A stretch of DNA of 64,000 bases from Viridibacillus soli (lineage in GTDB: Bacteria > Bacillota > Bacilli > Bacillales_A > Planococcaceae), in NCBI RefSeq assembly GCF_016612995.1, contig NZ_JAEOAH010000029.1, forward strand, positions 16,213-80,212, written 5' to 3'. The notes beneath the pieces were generated by a model. That model was not told the origin of the DNA, ran no database searches, and saw only the letters and a program-made list of their open reading frames with translations. Positions within the stretch are counted from its first letter, which is position 1, and each line of letters opens with the position of its first letter. Both the position numbers and the translations under genes were made by a program. Of the stretch, positions 27,568 through 37,077 are shown one piece after another.

Positions 27568-27735
27568 TTAAAATCTTTTCCCATAATAATATTCAAGTAG
27601 ACCTTTACCGTTTTGGTATTCCAAATTTGTCTTGTGAGGTTCTTCTGCATAAGAAACAATAGGCATAATAATCCCCGTTATTAGAACTGTGAAGAAGTGC
27701 TACTATTGCTGCCTTTTTGCAAAGTATGTTTAGCG
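27568..27735 (-). pseudogene. N-terminal remnant of a second Vip1/PA-type toxin subunit
   Basis: With one extra C removed, the minus strand reads KKAAIVALL-TVLITGIIMPIVSYAEEP, a signal peptide, then HKTNLEYQNGKGLLEYYYGK and a stop at 27568-27570. GKGLLEYYYGKRF lines up with the start of the PA14 domain (QGLLGYYFKDAQF in the intact gene; KGLLGYYFKGKDF in Vip1, from memory). The upstream DNA (27837-27911) is also nearly identical to that of the intact toxin gene at the same distance. The rest of the gene is gone. Confidence 0.65.
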
Positions 27736-27836
27736 CCTTCTTACTTCAATTTTTATGGTCTATACATTCACTTAACTTTTGTGGAATACACTATCTGTAC
27801 AATTAATTTTGCACTTTTTATCCATACCTCCTTTCT

Positions 27837-27911
27837 TCTAATTAATTATAAAGGTAAAATGACAAGCAATAATTTCAATATTAATTAAATTAGTTTCATT
27901 TTTAATTTTTT
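27837..27911 (-). promoter_or_regulatory. Second copy of the toxin upstream block
   Basis: About 85 percent identical by eye to 23367-23442 (shared ATTAATTATAAAGG, CAATAATTTCAATA and AAATTAGTTTCATT). It lies about 100 nt before the toxin remnant, as the first copy lies before the intact gene. Confidence 0.7.
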
Positions 27912-28059
27912 ATTATTGAATTAATTTCATCCATAGTATTTTTTAGAGCACAAACTACTCTCGTATTCCAAAATCTATTTTAAAAAAACAATCTATGTTT
28001 GGTTGCGTTGTAAATCAGTGTAATCAATTGGAAATTATACTTTGCTTTTTTCAGAGTTT

Positions 28060-28200
28060 TTTTGATTCTTTCAAGTGCATTCTTCTTTATCACCTCAACG
28101 GCTCTTCTTGCAAACTCCTTAATTCGGAAGCGAAATGCTTATAAGGTCGGTTCCCAATTCCCTCTTCCTGACGTACATGGGCCTTCTCAAATATATTTAA
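28060..28200 (-). pseudogene. Short gene remnant
   Basis: The minus strand reads FEKAHVRQEEGIGNRPYKHF then ASELRSLQEEPLR and two stops, with further protein-like sequence in another frame (VIKKNALERIKK). Family not recognised; no start or SD. Confidence 0.35.
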
Positions 28201-28376
28201 ATAGTTCCCCCACCTTTATTACTCGTAATTTATTGCGCTTATGAACTGTTTAATTCTCATGTTGGTCTCTCCCTTCAATTGTCTACTGAAGGTAGGAAAA
28301 TCTCTGGCTCTAGAAAAAAAGTATTGCCAAATTACTTATGTTTTTCGATTTATTTTGAAAGATTGAAGAGAATAAT

Positions 28377-28406
28377 AAAAGCCCCTAACCAATGGTGAGG
28401 GGGCTT
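28377..28406 (-). terminator. Terminator-like hairpin
   Basis: AAGCCCC/GGGGCTT arms; the minus-strand side is followed by TTTTATTATT. Confidence 0.5.
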
Positions 28407-28419
28407 CCTATTTAAATGA

Positions 28420-28860
28420 AATAATAAGAATTCAATGTACTTATTAGATTTGATAACCATTTCTGTAATTTGCTTTTCTTTGTATTAAAGCTATTTTTCT
28501 TTAGTGTACCTACTGCTAGTATTTCTTTGCCGATGAGATCCTCATCTTAAAAAGTAAAATATTTAAAATAACGATCAAATACGACTAATGTAAAGTAAGT
28601 ATCATTGTCAGCTATAAAATTGATATACCAAACTTTCTCTCTTCCATTCACTTTGCTAACTACCGCATGTATAAAGTAGTACTTTATGAACACTTTCATA
28701 CTTACAAATGATTTGGTATACGAATCTCTTTAGCAACTTAATAGACTGTAGGATTTCATTTGGCTCTTTTAAAGCCTTACTATCTAATTCATCAGATTCC
28801 TTCAGTTCTATTTCTGAAACGGCCCGTTCGACAGTTTTTGCCTCATAACCTGGCTAACAG
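28420..28860 (-). pseudogene. Decayed gene, unrecognised
   Basis: Minus-strand fragments in at least two frames: GYEAKTVERAVSEIELKESD ... ILQSIKLLKRFVYQIICKYE, then IKYYFIHAVVSKVNGREKVW YINFIADNDTYFTLVVF, then DEDLIGKEILAVGTLKKNS. Consistent with a single helical protein with several frameshifts and stops. I do not know the family; a mobile-element protein is possible. Confidence 0.4.
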
Positions 28861-28948
28861 GTATGTTCCTATCACTTATTCAAATAAATTATACATTACT
28901 GGAAAAAACCTTATTATTTTTTCATAAAAGAAAATAAGCCAATGCAGT

Positions 28949-29230
28949 TTATAACCACATTGACTTCTTTTCTTTTAGTACAATTCTTTGGATACTCTTT
29001 AACGATAAATAATATTTTTCGGCTAAAGTAGAGATACCAATTCCCGATAAATAATCGTTGTAGATATTAGAATTCCTTAAATCCAATTCTCTCCTTGTAG
29101 CAGTACCAGATCCCCAAGACTTTTTATTTTCATCTTTTCTTGGAATATAAATATATTCACCATCAACATATTTTTGTATTAACTCTACCACCTCTGCTGG
29201 CAGAAGATTATTTGCTCTTTTATAGCTCAT
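28949..29230 (-). CDS. CD3324-type small protein
   Basis: 93 residues from ATG 29230 (SD AGGAGTG): MSYKRANNLLPAEVVELIQK, YVDGEYIYIPRKDENKKSWG, then a helix-turn-helix-like end (GISTLAEKYYLSLKSIQRIV). The layout (ILP-E-V-E-IQKYV-G-YIYIP) is that of the CD3324 family of Firmicutes, related in fold to Mor-like DNA-binding proteins; its function is not known to me. A decayed paralogue lies at 18877-19030. Upstream (29262-29320) is a large inverted repeat, CAAAGGCTATT/AATAGCCTTTG. Confidence 0.75.
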   Translation of the reverse strand: MSYKRANNLLPAEVVELIQKYVDGEYIYIPRKDENKKSWGSGTATRRELDLRNSNIYNDYLSGIGISTLAEKYYLSLKSIQRIVLKEKKSMWL

Positions 29231-29641
29231 TTTTGCACTCCTAAATATTAATTTTTCTTTTAGGAATAACAAAGGCTATTATTTTATTTGTATAATTTTG
29301 CAATAGCCTTTGCTAAGCAAAATAAATAACATCTCTTCTCATAAAATCAGCCCTCCTTAAATTTTCTCTATTATTCATTTTAATTATATTCCATATCACA
29401 CCATATGTGTGAGCAAATAAACAAAGGACAAAACATATTAAACATTACTAATATGTATTGCCCTTTTCCTATTGTATCTATTAAATTACTATAGTGATTT
29501 TAAAAAACCTTGGTCAACCTAATCTCTTTTTTATTGATTTTTTCAAAATAAGTCTAGACATTAATCTATCCATAAAATCACAAAAAACTGCCACAAATAT
29601 AATACACCTTAGAAACCTAAGTTTTAGGTTATTCTAATAAA
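29231..29641. other. Intergenic stretch with hairpins
   Basis: Holds the inverted repeat CAAAGGCTATT/AATAGCCTTTG (29269-29313), 5' of the CD3324-type gene, and a bidirectional terminator-like hairpin AAAGGACAA/TTGCCCTTT with inner ACATATT/AATATGT (29424-29466). No gene seen. Confidence 0.5.
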
Positions 29642-29749
29642 TTATTTCAGAGGTTTATAGTAACAGTTACTTTTTGAAATACTTCCACATATTTTAGAAC
29701 GACCTTGACCACTGCAAGAGATGATAAGAAAAGCTAAAGCTATTCCCAT
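29642..29749 (-). CDS. Possible small cysteine-containing ORF
   Basis: 35 codons: MGIALAFLIISCSGQGRSKI, then CGSISKSNCYYKPLK. A short hydrophobic stretch followed by a basic Cys-rich tail; the frame is open further upstream (FWIE). No SD, so it may be a remnant of a larger protein. Not recognised. Confidence 0.22.
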   Translation of the reverse strand: MGIALAFLIISCSGQGRSKICGSISKSNCYYKPLK

Positions 29750-29985
29750 TTCAATCCAAAATATGCTCAAATGGCATTGACCATTTTGAGAACGTATTAT
29801 AATTTCTGCTTACCATACACAACAGGAGATAAAAAAACTGACTCCTTCACAAGGTTTGGGAATTACCGAAAAGATATTTAAAATAGAGGGTATTTTATAT
29901 TTAAGGTGAATCCTATGTATTATCTGGAAATTTTTGAATATAAAAATATAAATGGATTTTTACGATTCGTACATGGAGGGATTAG

Positions 29986-30420
29986 ATGAACAAAAAGAAT
30001 ATCATATTTACAATTGTTTTTGCATTGATATTATTTTCAGCAGGATATTTTACAAGTAAAATGACATCTGAAACAATAACTAGGGAAGTTAAAATAGGCG
30101 TTGAAAGCAGTAAAAATGATGGGCAAATCGATTATAAACAAATTATTACAGATGCACAAAATCAAGGAGTCATAGATAATTTTATGATGATATATTTGAA
30201 CAGTAAACCTATTGATCATGTTGATATTAATAAGAACCATCCAGATTTATTCATTGAAATGAATAGTCCGAAGCAATCCACTGGATTAATTGATTCAAAA
30301 GTATGGTTTACCAATAATGGAGCAATAATCGGTAAGCGCTCTGGAGAGAGTTGGGAAGATATTGAATATAAAAGTATAAATCAGGCTGATGCAGATTTTA
30401 TTAGAGAACAAACAGAGTAA
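29986..30420 (+). CDS. Membrane-anchored protein of unknown function
   Basis: 144 residues, ATG with CATGGAGGG upstream. The N-terminal MNKKNIIFTIVFALILFSAG YF is a signal anchor or uncleaved signal; the rest is a small extracytoplasmic domain with no motif I know (DGQIDYKQIITDAQNQGVID, WFTNNGAIIGKRSGESWEDI). A single gene flanked by remnants; it looks intact. Confidence 0.7.
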   Translation: MNKKNIIFTIVFALILFSAGYFTSKMTSETITREVKIGVESSKNDGQIDYKQIITDAQNQGVIDNFMMIYLNSKPIDHVDINKNHPDLFIEMNSPKQSTGLIDSKVWFTNNGAIIGKRSGESWEDIEYKSINQADADFIREQTE

Positions 30421-30540
30421 GTGGTGGTTGATATGTTTGTTATAACACATTCTGTTTCTTGATTTTTTCAACGGAGCATTTTTTTATTACAAATTAAATG
30501 ATGTTTCTTTTGTTTTTACTAGCAAAAATTAATGTATCTC

Positions 30541-30900
30541 TTACAAGAGAAAATCTTTTAAGAATGGATTTTTCTCCTGCTCAATCTGGATATCTGTTAC
30601 AGCTCCGTGTCCGCTTAAAACAAGAGCTTTTTCAGGAAGGGTCAGCAATTTTTTACAAATTGTTTCGATTATCGTATTTTGGTCTCCCCAATCTATATCT
30701 GTCCGTCCAACCCCACCTTTAAAAAGGACATCTCCAGAAATGATGATACCTTCTTCATTTACATGGTAAAATATGTCTCCAAGTGAGTGGCCCAGCGTAA
30801 ATAATATTTGTAATGTAAAGGAACAGTTATGAAGTGCTCCTTCCTTTTCAACGGAATAATCTAACGGTAAACATTCTAAGAAACATAACATAAAAAAGAT
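30541..30900 (-). pseudogene. MBL-fold hydrolase, C-terminal half
   Basis: The open frame reads LQILFTLGHSLGDIFYHVNE, EGIIISGDVLFKGGVGRTDI and VLSGHGAVTDIQIEQEKNPF. These are the GHS, GDVLF-GxGRxD and SGHG metal sites of glyoxalase II-like YqgX/GloB proteins (about 210 residues). The N-terminal half with the HxHxDH motif is missing, so it cannot bind the full metal site. Confidence 0.75.
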
Positions 30901-30930
30901 AAATTCGATGGTGTGTAGCTCCACAAAGTA

Positions 30931-31101
30931 TCAGATGATGCCAATAAAACAGTAAATTAATGCGAAAATAAAGGCAATGGTCCAAAAACTCCCCAATACT
31001 TTTTGATTTTTAGTGTTTTTGCCCTTGTGTAATTTCTCCATGAAGGTGATGAGGTTTAAAAAACATACGACACCTAAAAAAGGTAATGCAACTAAGAACA
31101 T
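30931..31101 (-). CDS. Small two-helix membrane protein
   Basis: 56 codons from ATG 31101: MFLVALPFLGVVCFLNLITF, MEKLHKGKNTKNQKVLGSFW, TIAFIFALIYCFIGII: two membrane helices joined by a basic loop. The frame stays open upstream (VPFILF) toward GGAAAGGAG at 31123-31131, 20 nt before the ATG, so the real start may have been a non-standard or mutated codon nearer the SD. Function unknown. Confidence 0.5.
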   Translation of the reverse strand: MFLVALPFLGVVCFLNLITFMEKLHKGKNTKNQKVLGSFWTIAFIFALIYCFIGII

Positions 31102-31250
31102 AAATAGTATAAATGGTACATCTCCTTTCCGATTCCTAAGTATTCTTATATTTTAGTATAGCATAGATTTTTTCACTCAAAAAACAACAAAGTTTACGAA
31201 AAACAGCCCAAATTTAAACCAACTTTCTCGCTATAGTATGATTAGACGTC

Positions 31251-31814
31251 TCAAAATTTGATTGTTAACTTAGGCCAAGTTTTGGTCCAGTTTTTCGTCT
31301 CAATTCTTTTTACATAAATATTATGCAAGGACATGCCTTTCTTGAATTTTGGAGTTGGTTTTACAACATAAGATAGCAATCCCTCTACTCCATATGGTGC
31401 GAAAACATCTATCTTGGAATTGATTAAGCGTACACCAACGGCAGTTGGTATTTCTGGAAACTGAGCCATTCCATCTTTAGAAGAAACATAGGATGCTGCC
31501 CCATTTAGCACATGCATACGGGCTTGATTTTTTACTGACCAAGGTTCGTCAGGCATTATACTTAATAATTCCTGTTCGAACCTCTTTTCTACTTGTTCAT
31601 CCATTTCTTCAGCATTATAGTAAATGACGTCAATATCAGCTAAAGGCGTTCTTTCTTTATAATCATGCAGCAGATCCCAAACTTTACTACGAACAAAACC
31701 AGCACAAACCCAACAATCTGGTAAATTCAACTGTTGGACAGTATGTAAAATCCCCATCATCCAAGTATCTTCTTCAATCGCTATTATAAAATCACTTTCA
31801 GATTGTAAAAACAA
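31251..31814 (-). CDS. Nucleotidyltransferase family protein (DUF925/NTP_transf_6)
   Basis: 187 residues, TTG start with AGGGAGGAAG upstream. CWVCAGFVRSKVWDLLHDYK, PLADIDVIYYNAEEMDE and MHVLNGAASYVSSKDGMAQF are the G-F-R, D-x-D and MH-x-x-N motifs of the COG3575 nucleotidyltransferase-like family. Its biochemical role is not established as far as I know. Downstream is repeat-free; upstream lies repeat cluster C. Confidence 0.88.
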   Translation of the reverse strand: MFLQSESDFIIAIEEDTWMMGILHTVQQLNLPDCWVCAGFVRSKVWDLLHDYKERTPLADIDVIYYNAEEMDEQVEKRFEQELLSIMPDEPWSVKNQARMHVLNGAASYVSSKDGMAQFPEIPTAVGVRLINSKIDVFAPYGVEGLLSYVVKPTPKFKKGMSLHNIYVKRIETKNWTKTWPKLTIKF

Positions 31815-31964
31815 CTAGAGTACACTTCCTCCCTTTCTCTATTTTCAAAACATGAATTTCACTCAATTCTGCAAATTAACGAATAACCAGCAGACGTCTA
31901 AGTTGCTCGATGAATGTTATGTATGACTACAACCTCTAGTTTTTATATTGCCAAAAAATTCCTT

Positions 31965-32540
31965 GTAGGTCAAATGAAGAGATAGGTAGTGCCAATCGAG
32001 ATTCAAAAAGACCGAGTAGGTTAAATCACTCCTCCAGTAGGTTAAATCACTTCTTAAGTGAGTCAAATGAAGCTCTGAATCGGGCAAATCATTTTTCGAA
32101 TGGTCTGAGTAGGTTAAATACTTCCTCCAGTAGGTTAAATCACTTCCCGAGTGAGTCAAATCAAGCTCTGAATCGGGCAAATCACTTTTTGAATTGACTG
32201 AGTAGGTTAAAACATTCCTCCAGTAGGTTAAATCACTTCCCGAGTGAGTCAAATCAAGCTCTGAATCGGGCAAATCACTTTTTGAATTGACTGAGTAGGT
32301 TAAAACATTCCTCCAGTAGGTTAAATCACTTCCCGAGTGAGTCAAATCAACCTCTGAATCGGGCAAATCATCTTTCGAATGGTCTGAGTAGGTTATATCA
32401 CTCCTCCAGTAGGTTAAATCACTTCTCGAGTGAGTCAAATCAACCTCTGAATCGGGCAAATCATTTTTCGAATTGTCTGAGCAGGTCATATCCCCCCTCC
32501 AGTAGGCCAAATCAAGCTCTGGATCCTGCAAATCATCTTT
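31965..32540. repeat. 21-nt tandem repeats in 93-bp superunits, cluster C
   Basis: GGGCAAATCA marks at 32082, 32175, 32268, 32361 and 32454 are exactly 93 bp apart. Each unit again has four 21-mers of the type GAGTAGGTTAAATCACTCC, one extended. The minus strand is open through the whole cluster (DLPDSEV-DLTHSRS-DLTYWRS-DITYSDHSKD), sharing the heptapeptide frame of clusters A and B. It sits between the serine hydrolase (stop at 32624) and the nucleotidyltransferase, again 3' of a minus-strand gene. Confidence 0.9.
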
Positions 32541-32623
32541 CGAATGGTTAAACAAAAATAGCAACTTTCAAGTGATTACACCCTTACTTGAAAGTAGTTA
32601 TTTATTTATTCATGGCCCCACTA

Positions 32624-33628
32624 TCAGCTCATGTGCCTCAAACAGCCCATCACACAATCTCCAAAAATACGAATATCCTCTAGATAATCATAGCCTTTAG
32701 GTGAGCCAAAATTATTAAAAGCACGTACGGCAACTATTTCATGTTCTGGAATGACTAACAGTACTACATTTGTATAGCCTAGGATTTGAAACGAGTGTTT
32801 AGATACTTCTTCCCCTATTTCTGTTCGATCACAAGACTCTCCCTGAACAAACCAAAAGAAGCCATTCTTTGGATAGCCTTCTGGTAAAGTAGTTGGACTT
32901 TGTAAAATTGTATTGTAGTCAAAAATCTCCCGAGAAAGTAGCTGTTTTTCGTCAATTTTCCCTTTATTTAAATGTAGTGCTCCCCATCGAGCCAAGTCTC
33001 TAACGGAAGCATACATATTCATTTGGCTGCCATCTACATTGTTGCCTGTGTACCAATGGGGATCGCTTTCTTTCCGAATCACTTGAACATGCCGAAAGTC
33101 CAGTTCATCATACCAGCCTATTTCTTTTAAACCACAAGGATTTAATACTTCAGTTTCCACAATTTCAGCAATCGTCCTACCTGAAGCTTTCTTCATGATT
33201 TCAGAAAGTAAATCTACACCAATATTACGATAGGCCCAGCTTGTCCCTGCCCTAAACTCTTTTTCAACTTCCCCATTTAACAGTCGTAATCCATGTGTAT
33301 GTGTGACTAAATGGCGAATGGTAACTCCCTCTAATATCCCACTATCCATTTCAGGGAAAAATGACGCAATCCCCAGATCGAGCGATTCGATGGTCCCTTT
33401 CTGGATTAAATAAGCTACTGCAAATCCGATAAATGTTTTTCGAACTGAAGCTAAATGAAACAAAGTATCATTTTGAATCAATCTAGCGTCCGCTTCATCA
33501 CTTTGATAGCCCGTGTAAGATTCTGCAACGACTTGGCCTTCTTTCAAAACCATCATGGCGGCCCCTGTAGCATCTACTTGCTGTAACGTATGCAATACGT
33601 TTTTCCAAACTGGTAAAAATTGATTCAT
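32624..33628 (-). CDS. Beta-lactamase-family serine hydrolase
   Basis: 334 residues from ATG 33628 (GTGAGGAATT upstream). The nucleophile motif SxxK is SVRK in LFHLASVRKTFIGFAVAYLI, the second motif is YRN in WAYRNIGVDLLSEIM, and RHLVTHTHGLRLL is the usual class C-like helix. Without a signal peptide it is expected to be cytoplasmic, an esterase or D-aminopeptidase-like enzyme rather than an antibiotic beta-lactamase. Upstream an imperfect inverted repeat GGAGACT/AGTCTCC (33655-33684) may be regulatory. Confidence 0.88.
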   Translation of the reverse strand: MNQFLPVWKNVLHTLQQVDATGAAMMVLKEGQVVAESYTGYQSDEADARLIQNDTLFHLASVRKTFIGFAVAYLIQKGTIESLDLGIASFFPEMDSGILEGVTIRHLVTHTHGLRLLNGEVEKEFRAGTSWAYRNIGVDLLSEIMKKASGRTIAEIVETEVLNPCGLKEIGWYDELDFRHVQVIRKESDPHWYTGNNVDGSQMNMYASVRDLARWGALHLNKGKIDEKQLLSREIFDYNTILQSPTTLPEGYPKNGFFWFVQGESCDRTEIGEEVSKHSFQILGYTNVVLLVIPEHEIVAVRAFNNFGSPKGYDYLEDIRIFGDCVMGCLRHMS

Positions 33629-33810
33629 ATTTAATTCCTCACTTTTAGATAATAGGAGACTCGTAGTAAGTATCACTAGTCTCCTCATAGCGCTACATAC
33701 AAAATAATTCATCGCAATCAACAAGTCGCTCTGTTCTTCACTGAACATTCAAATTATTATATAGATAAATAACCCTTCAATGTCAATCTATTTATAAACT
33801 ACTCCTATTG

Positions 33811-33824
33811 TTACAAAAATGTAA
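33811..33824 (+). promoter_or_regulatory. BceR-type operator
   Basis: TTACA-AAAA-TGTAA fits exactly the TNACA-N4-TGTAA site recalled for BceR-like response regulators, 95 nt upstream of the ATPase start. The -10 may be TATAAA near 33889. Confidence 0.65.
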
Positions 33825-33918
33825 GTTATGGTTACTTCTTGTTTGAAAAATCGATGGAGAAGTTCCAGGTTTCAACGTATTCTTAATGTATAAACTAACT
33901 CTTGAAAGGAGTTTTAAC

Positions 33919-34686
33919 ATGGAAGCTATTTTAAAAGGAAATTCGATACATAAAGTTTTTGGAGCAAAAAATAATATATATACTGCTCTACAACATGTAG
34001 ATGTAACTATTAATAAAGGGGAATTCGTTGGAATTATGGGACCATCTGGAGCTGGTAAAACTACACTGCTCAATATTCTTTCAACAATTGATAAACCAAC
34101 TTCAGGTAGTATTGTTATTGGGGGTGAATCAGTCGAATCAATGAAAGAAAAGGATTTAGCTAAATTTCGTAGAAAGCATTTAGGATTCATCTTTCAGGAC
34201 TATAACTTGCTAGATTCCTTAACGATACAAGAAAATATTCTACTACCACTCTCCCTAGCGAATTGGCCAGCTCAGAAGATGGAAGTTAAAGTGCGAGAAA
34301 TAGCCAACATACTGGGAATTGAAGCTATCTTAAACTCTTACCCTTACCAAGTTTCTGGAGGACAAAAGCAACGAGCTGCTGTTGCAAGAGCAATTATTAC
34401 AAATCCAAGTTTAGTGTTAGCAGATGAACCAACCGGAGCATTAGATTCTAAATCATCTACTGATCTTCTAAATACATTCAATGTATTAAACAAGGACTAC
34501 GATTCGACTATCTTAATGGTCACACATGACGCTTTTGCTGCAAGTTATTGCGATCGAGTTCTATTTATGAAAGATGGACGCCTTTTCACAGAAATAGTCC
34601 GAGGAGACAAGGACAGAAAAGAGTTCCTTAACCTATTATTAAACACGCTTTCTACTATAGGGGGTGGGACCCATGAACATGTTTAA
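33919..34686 (+). CDS. BceA-type ABC transporter ATP-binding protein
   Basis: 255 residues from ATG 33919 (GAAAGGAGTT). Walker [10 protein letters not shown] at 41-49, Q-loop [12 protein letters not shown], signature [11 protein letters not shown], Walker [13 protein letters not shown]-loop VTHD. It energises the BceB-type permease that overlaps its 3' end by 14 bp. Such transporters remove cell-wall-active peptide antibiotics (bacitracin, nisin and similar) from lipid II-cycle intermediates and also report flux to a BceS kinase. The operator before it and the kinase/regulator pair at 37.2-38.9 kb complete the module. Confidence 0.93.
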   Translation: MEAILKGNSIHKVFGAKNNIYTALQHVDVTINKGEFVGIMGPSGAGKTTLLNILSTIDKPTSGSIVIGGESVESMKEKDLAKFRRKHLGFIFQDYNLLDSLTIQENILLPLSLANWPAQKMEVKVREIANILGIEAILNSYPYQVSGGQKQRAAVARAIITNPSLVLADEPTGALDSKSSTDLLNTFNVLNKDYDSTILMVTHDAFAASYCDRVLFMKDGRLFTEIVRGDKDRKEFLNLLLNTLSTIGGGTHEHV

Positions 34687-36604
34687 TATTGTAAAGAAGA
34701 ATATCAAACACAATTTCTATCAGTACTTTCTTTATATTGCATCAATGACACTCAGTATTACGATTTACTTTACTTTTTCATCACTACAGTACAATAAACA
34801 AATTAGCCAAGCTCTAACGGATACAGAAAAACTTGAATCAGCTTTTGGTGCTTCTTCTATCCTTTTACTACTATTTGTATCCATTTTCATCTGGTATTCG
34901 AATAACTTCTTTGTTAAAAGACGTAAAAAAGATATTGGTTTATATTCGTTATTAGGTGTTGAGAAAAAACAAATTGGCAGAATGCTATTTTATGAGAACT
35001 TTATAATGGGCATAATTGCACTCTTAATAGGGCTTGCAATCGGGGAATTATTCTCTGTTTTCTTCAGTATGATTCTGGTGAAATTAATGGGCTTTTCTAT
35101 TGCTATTACATTTACTATTAATTCAAGAGCAATCATACAGACTTTACTCGTATTTAGTGTGATTATTTTCCTTACTTCATTGCAAGGCTACTTTATTATT
35201 TATCGTTTTAAATTAATTGAGCTATTTCAAGCCACTAAAAAAGGCGAGAAGATAAATAAGCCTTCTTTGTTGTTAGCACTTCTTGCCATTGCAATGATTG
35301 GAGGTAGCTACTGGTTATTACAACTGTCTCCAGAATCGAACAATTGGGATCAGAACTTTAACCGTACTATCATTATAATAATTATCTCCATGCTTGTTGG
35401 TTCGTTTTTGTTATTCCACTCCTTAAGTGCCTTTATCTTTGTATTATTACAGAAGAATAAGTCATTTTATTTTAAGTGGTCTAATCTTTTAACTTTTACG
35501 CAATTAACAAATCGATTAAAGAGCAACGCCTTTATGTTCACTATTATTTCTATACTGAACGCAGTAACACTTATCGCTTTTGGATTTGGTTATAGTATTT
35601 ATTACAATACTCTGGATCAGGTAAAAAGTTTTGTTCCATATAGTTATCAATATGAAAGTACTTCTTCTGAAGTAGATGCAAAAATTCGTGAAATAATTGC
35701 CACGGACAATGATCATTCCCTTATCTTTGAACATGACTGGGAGTACACAATGGTAAAAGGCGATGCTTCAGAGCTTAAAAAAGTTCCTGGGGGGTACTTA
35801 TACTTTGACGAATCATTTGCTGTTATATCCAATACAACTTTCAATCAGCTAGCTGATAAATTAGATTTAGATACAATTGCACCTTTTAAGGAAACAGAAG
35901 GTCTAACAATTATCAACAATTTCATAGGTTCACAAGACCAGCAATCAAATTTAAACAAATCTATTTCGTTGCATTCAGCAACTGCGGATTCGAAAATAAA
36001 GATTGTTGATAATAAATCATTTTCATTATTGAATGACCCTGTTCAACCTTTCTTAATAGTTGTAAATGACAAAAAATACAATCAACTTAGAGGTGAGAAT
36101 ACTCCTACTACAGTGCATGCTTTGAAAGTAACCAACGAAGCTAAATCTTCTGCACTAACAAAGAAAATCATGAAAGAACTTCCTAGTGAAGTACATTTCT
36201 ACAGTTTTTCAGATAGCTATCAAGAAGCCCAATCTGTTTATGGATTACTGATCTTTATAAGCGGATTTTTGGGATTAGTCTTCCTTGCGGCTTCAGGAAG
36301 TATTATTTATTTCAAAATGCTAACAGAAGTAACTGATGATAAAGTCAGATATACAACATTAAAGAAACTAGGCGTTCAAAAGATCGAAGTGATGCGAGTT
36401 ATCGCTAAACAATATTCTGTTGTCTTTCTCCTACCTTTAATCGTAGGCATAACTCATAGCTGTATGATTTTAACTGCTATCTCAAATTTAATGGATATCA
36501 ACTTCATCATTCCCGTAATCATTTGTATCGTATCTTATACAATGCTTTATCTTTCTTACTATGTATTAACTGTTATTTCATGTAACAAAATAGTCAATGC
36601 ATAA
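34673..36604 (+). CDS. BceB-type ABC transporter permease
   Basis: 643 residues from ATG 34673 (GGGGGTGGG upstream; the open frame also extends three codons further). Ten predicted helices with a large extracytoplasmic domain of about 210 residues between helices VII and VIII (roughly residues 320-530), the hallmark of BceB permeases. Motifs include FFVKRRKKDIGLYSLLGVEK after helix II. It provides substrate recognition and, with BceS-type kinases, the sensor. Intact, with stop TAA followed by a terminator. Confidence 0.92.
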   Translation: MNMFNIVKKNIKHNFYQYFLYIASMTLSITIYFTFSSLQYNKQISQALTDTEKLESAFGASSILLLLFVSIFIWYSNNFFVKRRKKDIGLYSLLGVEKKQIGRMLFYENFIMGIIALLIGLAIGELFSVFFSMILVKLMGFSIAITFTINSRAIIQTLLVFSVIIFLTSLQGYFIIYRFKLIELFQATKKGEKINKPSLLLALLAIAMIGGSYWLLQLSPESNNWDQNFNRTIIIIIISMLVGSFLLFHSLSAFIFVLLQKNKSFYFKWSNLLTFTQLTNRLKSNAFMFTIISILNAVTLIAFGFGYSIYYNTLDQVKSFVPYSYQYESTSSEVDAKIREIIATDNDHSLIFEHDWEYTMVKGDASELKKVPGGYLYFDESFAVISNTTFNQLADKLDLDTIAPFKETEGLTIINNFIGSQDQQSNLNKSISLHSATADSKIKIVDNKSFSLLNDPVQPFLIVVNDKKYNQLRGENTPTTVHALKVTNEAKSSALTKKIMKELPSEVHFYSFSDSYQEAQSVYGLLIFISGFLGLVFLAASGSIIYFKMLTEVTDDKVRYTTLKKLGVQKIEVMRVIAKQYSVVFLLPLIVGITHSCMILTAISNLMDINFIIPVIICIVSYTMLYLSYYVLTVISCNKIVNA

Positions 36605-36646
36605 AGTAGAGACAAACACCAATAAAGTTTATGTCTTACAGACTGT

Positions 36647-36686
36647 AGACAAACTCGAAGGAATTCGAGTTTATCTATGGTTTTTT
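36647..36686 (+). terminator. Terminator after the BceAB-type genes
   Basis: AGACAAACTCGAA/TTCGAGTTTATCT hairpin followed by TATGGTTTTTT. Confidence 0.8.
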
Positions 36687-36704
36687 ATTTTAAAAATAGA
36701 TAAG

Positions 36705-37060
36705 ATCGTTGATTTCCGCTACGGTAGTCGTTTTTCGCGGGTGGGTCCAAGCCGCTTCGTCGCAATGCTCCTTCTGCAGGGACTTGGACTGTCCCGCTTT
36801 TCCCGCAGGAGTTGCCACCTTCGAATAATCCTGAAAGAGATCAAATTGAAATGCTTACTTTGGATTAACTAGTATCTCAAAAACATCTTGTTAGAAAAAT
36901 TGTGGATGTGGTGGACAACCATAAAAGGTCTTAAAAAAATGTCTATGCAGACGATGTGTTGCTAAGAATTTTTAAAAAACTCGCTAATTGGGCTTGGCAA
37001 ATACAAAAATGGCCTAAATGTTAATATTGAAGAGGATTTTATCTATAAAGAGGGGCTTAA
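36705..37060 (+). pseudogene. IS1182-family transposase remnant with flanking repeat
   Basis: GATTTCCGCTACGG to GGAGTTGCCACCTTCG (36710-36820) is a GC-rich block of the kind that often borders IS1182 copies in bacilli (from memory). Then the plus strand reads DQIEMLTLD, TAA, LVSQKHLVRKIVDVVDNH, the N-terminus of an IS1182 transposase with a nonsense codon, before further decay. No C-terminus is present. Confidence 0.6.
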
Positions 37061-37077
37061 ATAACCCTTATATATAA

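Noticed and set aside
30498..30722. Plus-strand ORF MMFLLFLLAKINVSL
   Set aside because: Antisense to the MBL remnant, which has recognisable motifs.
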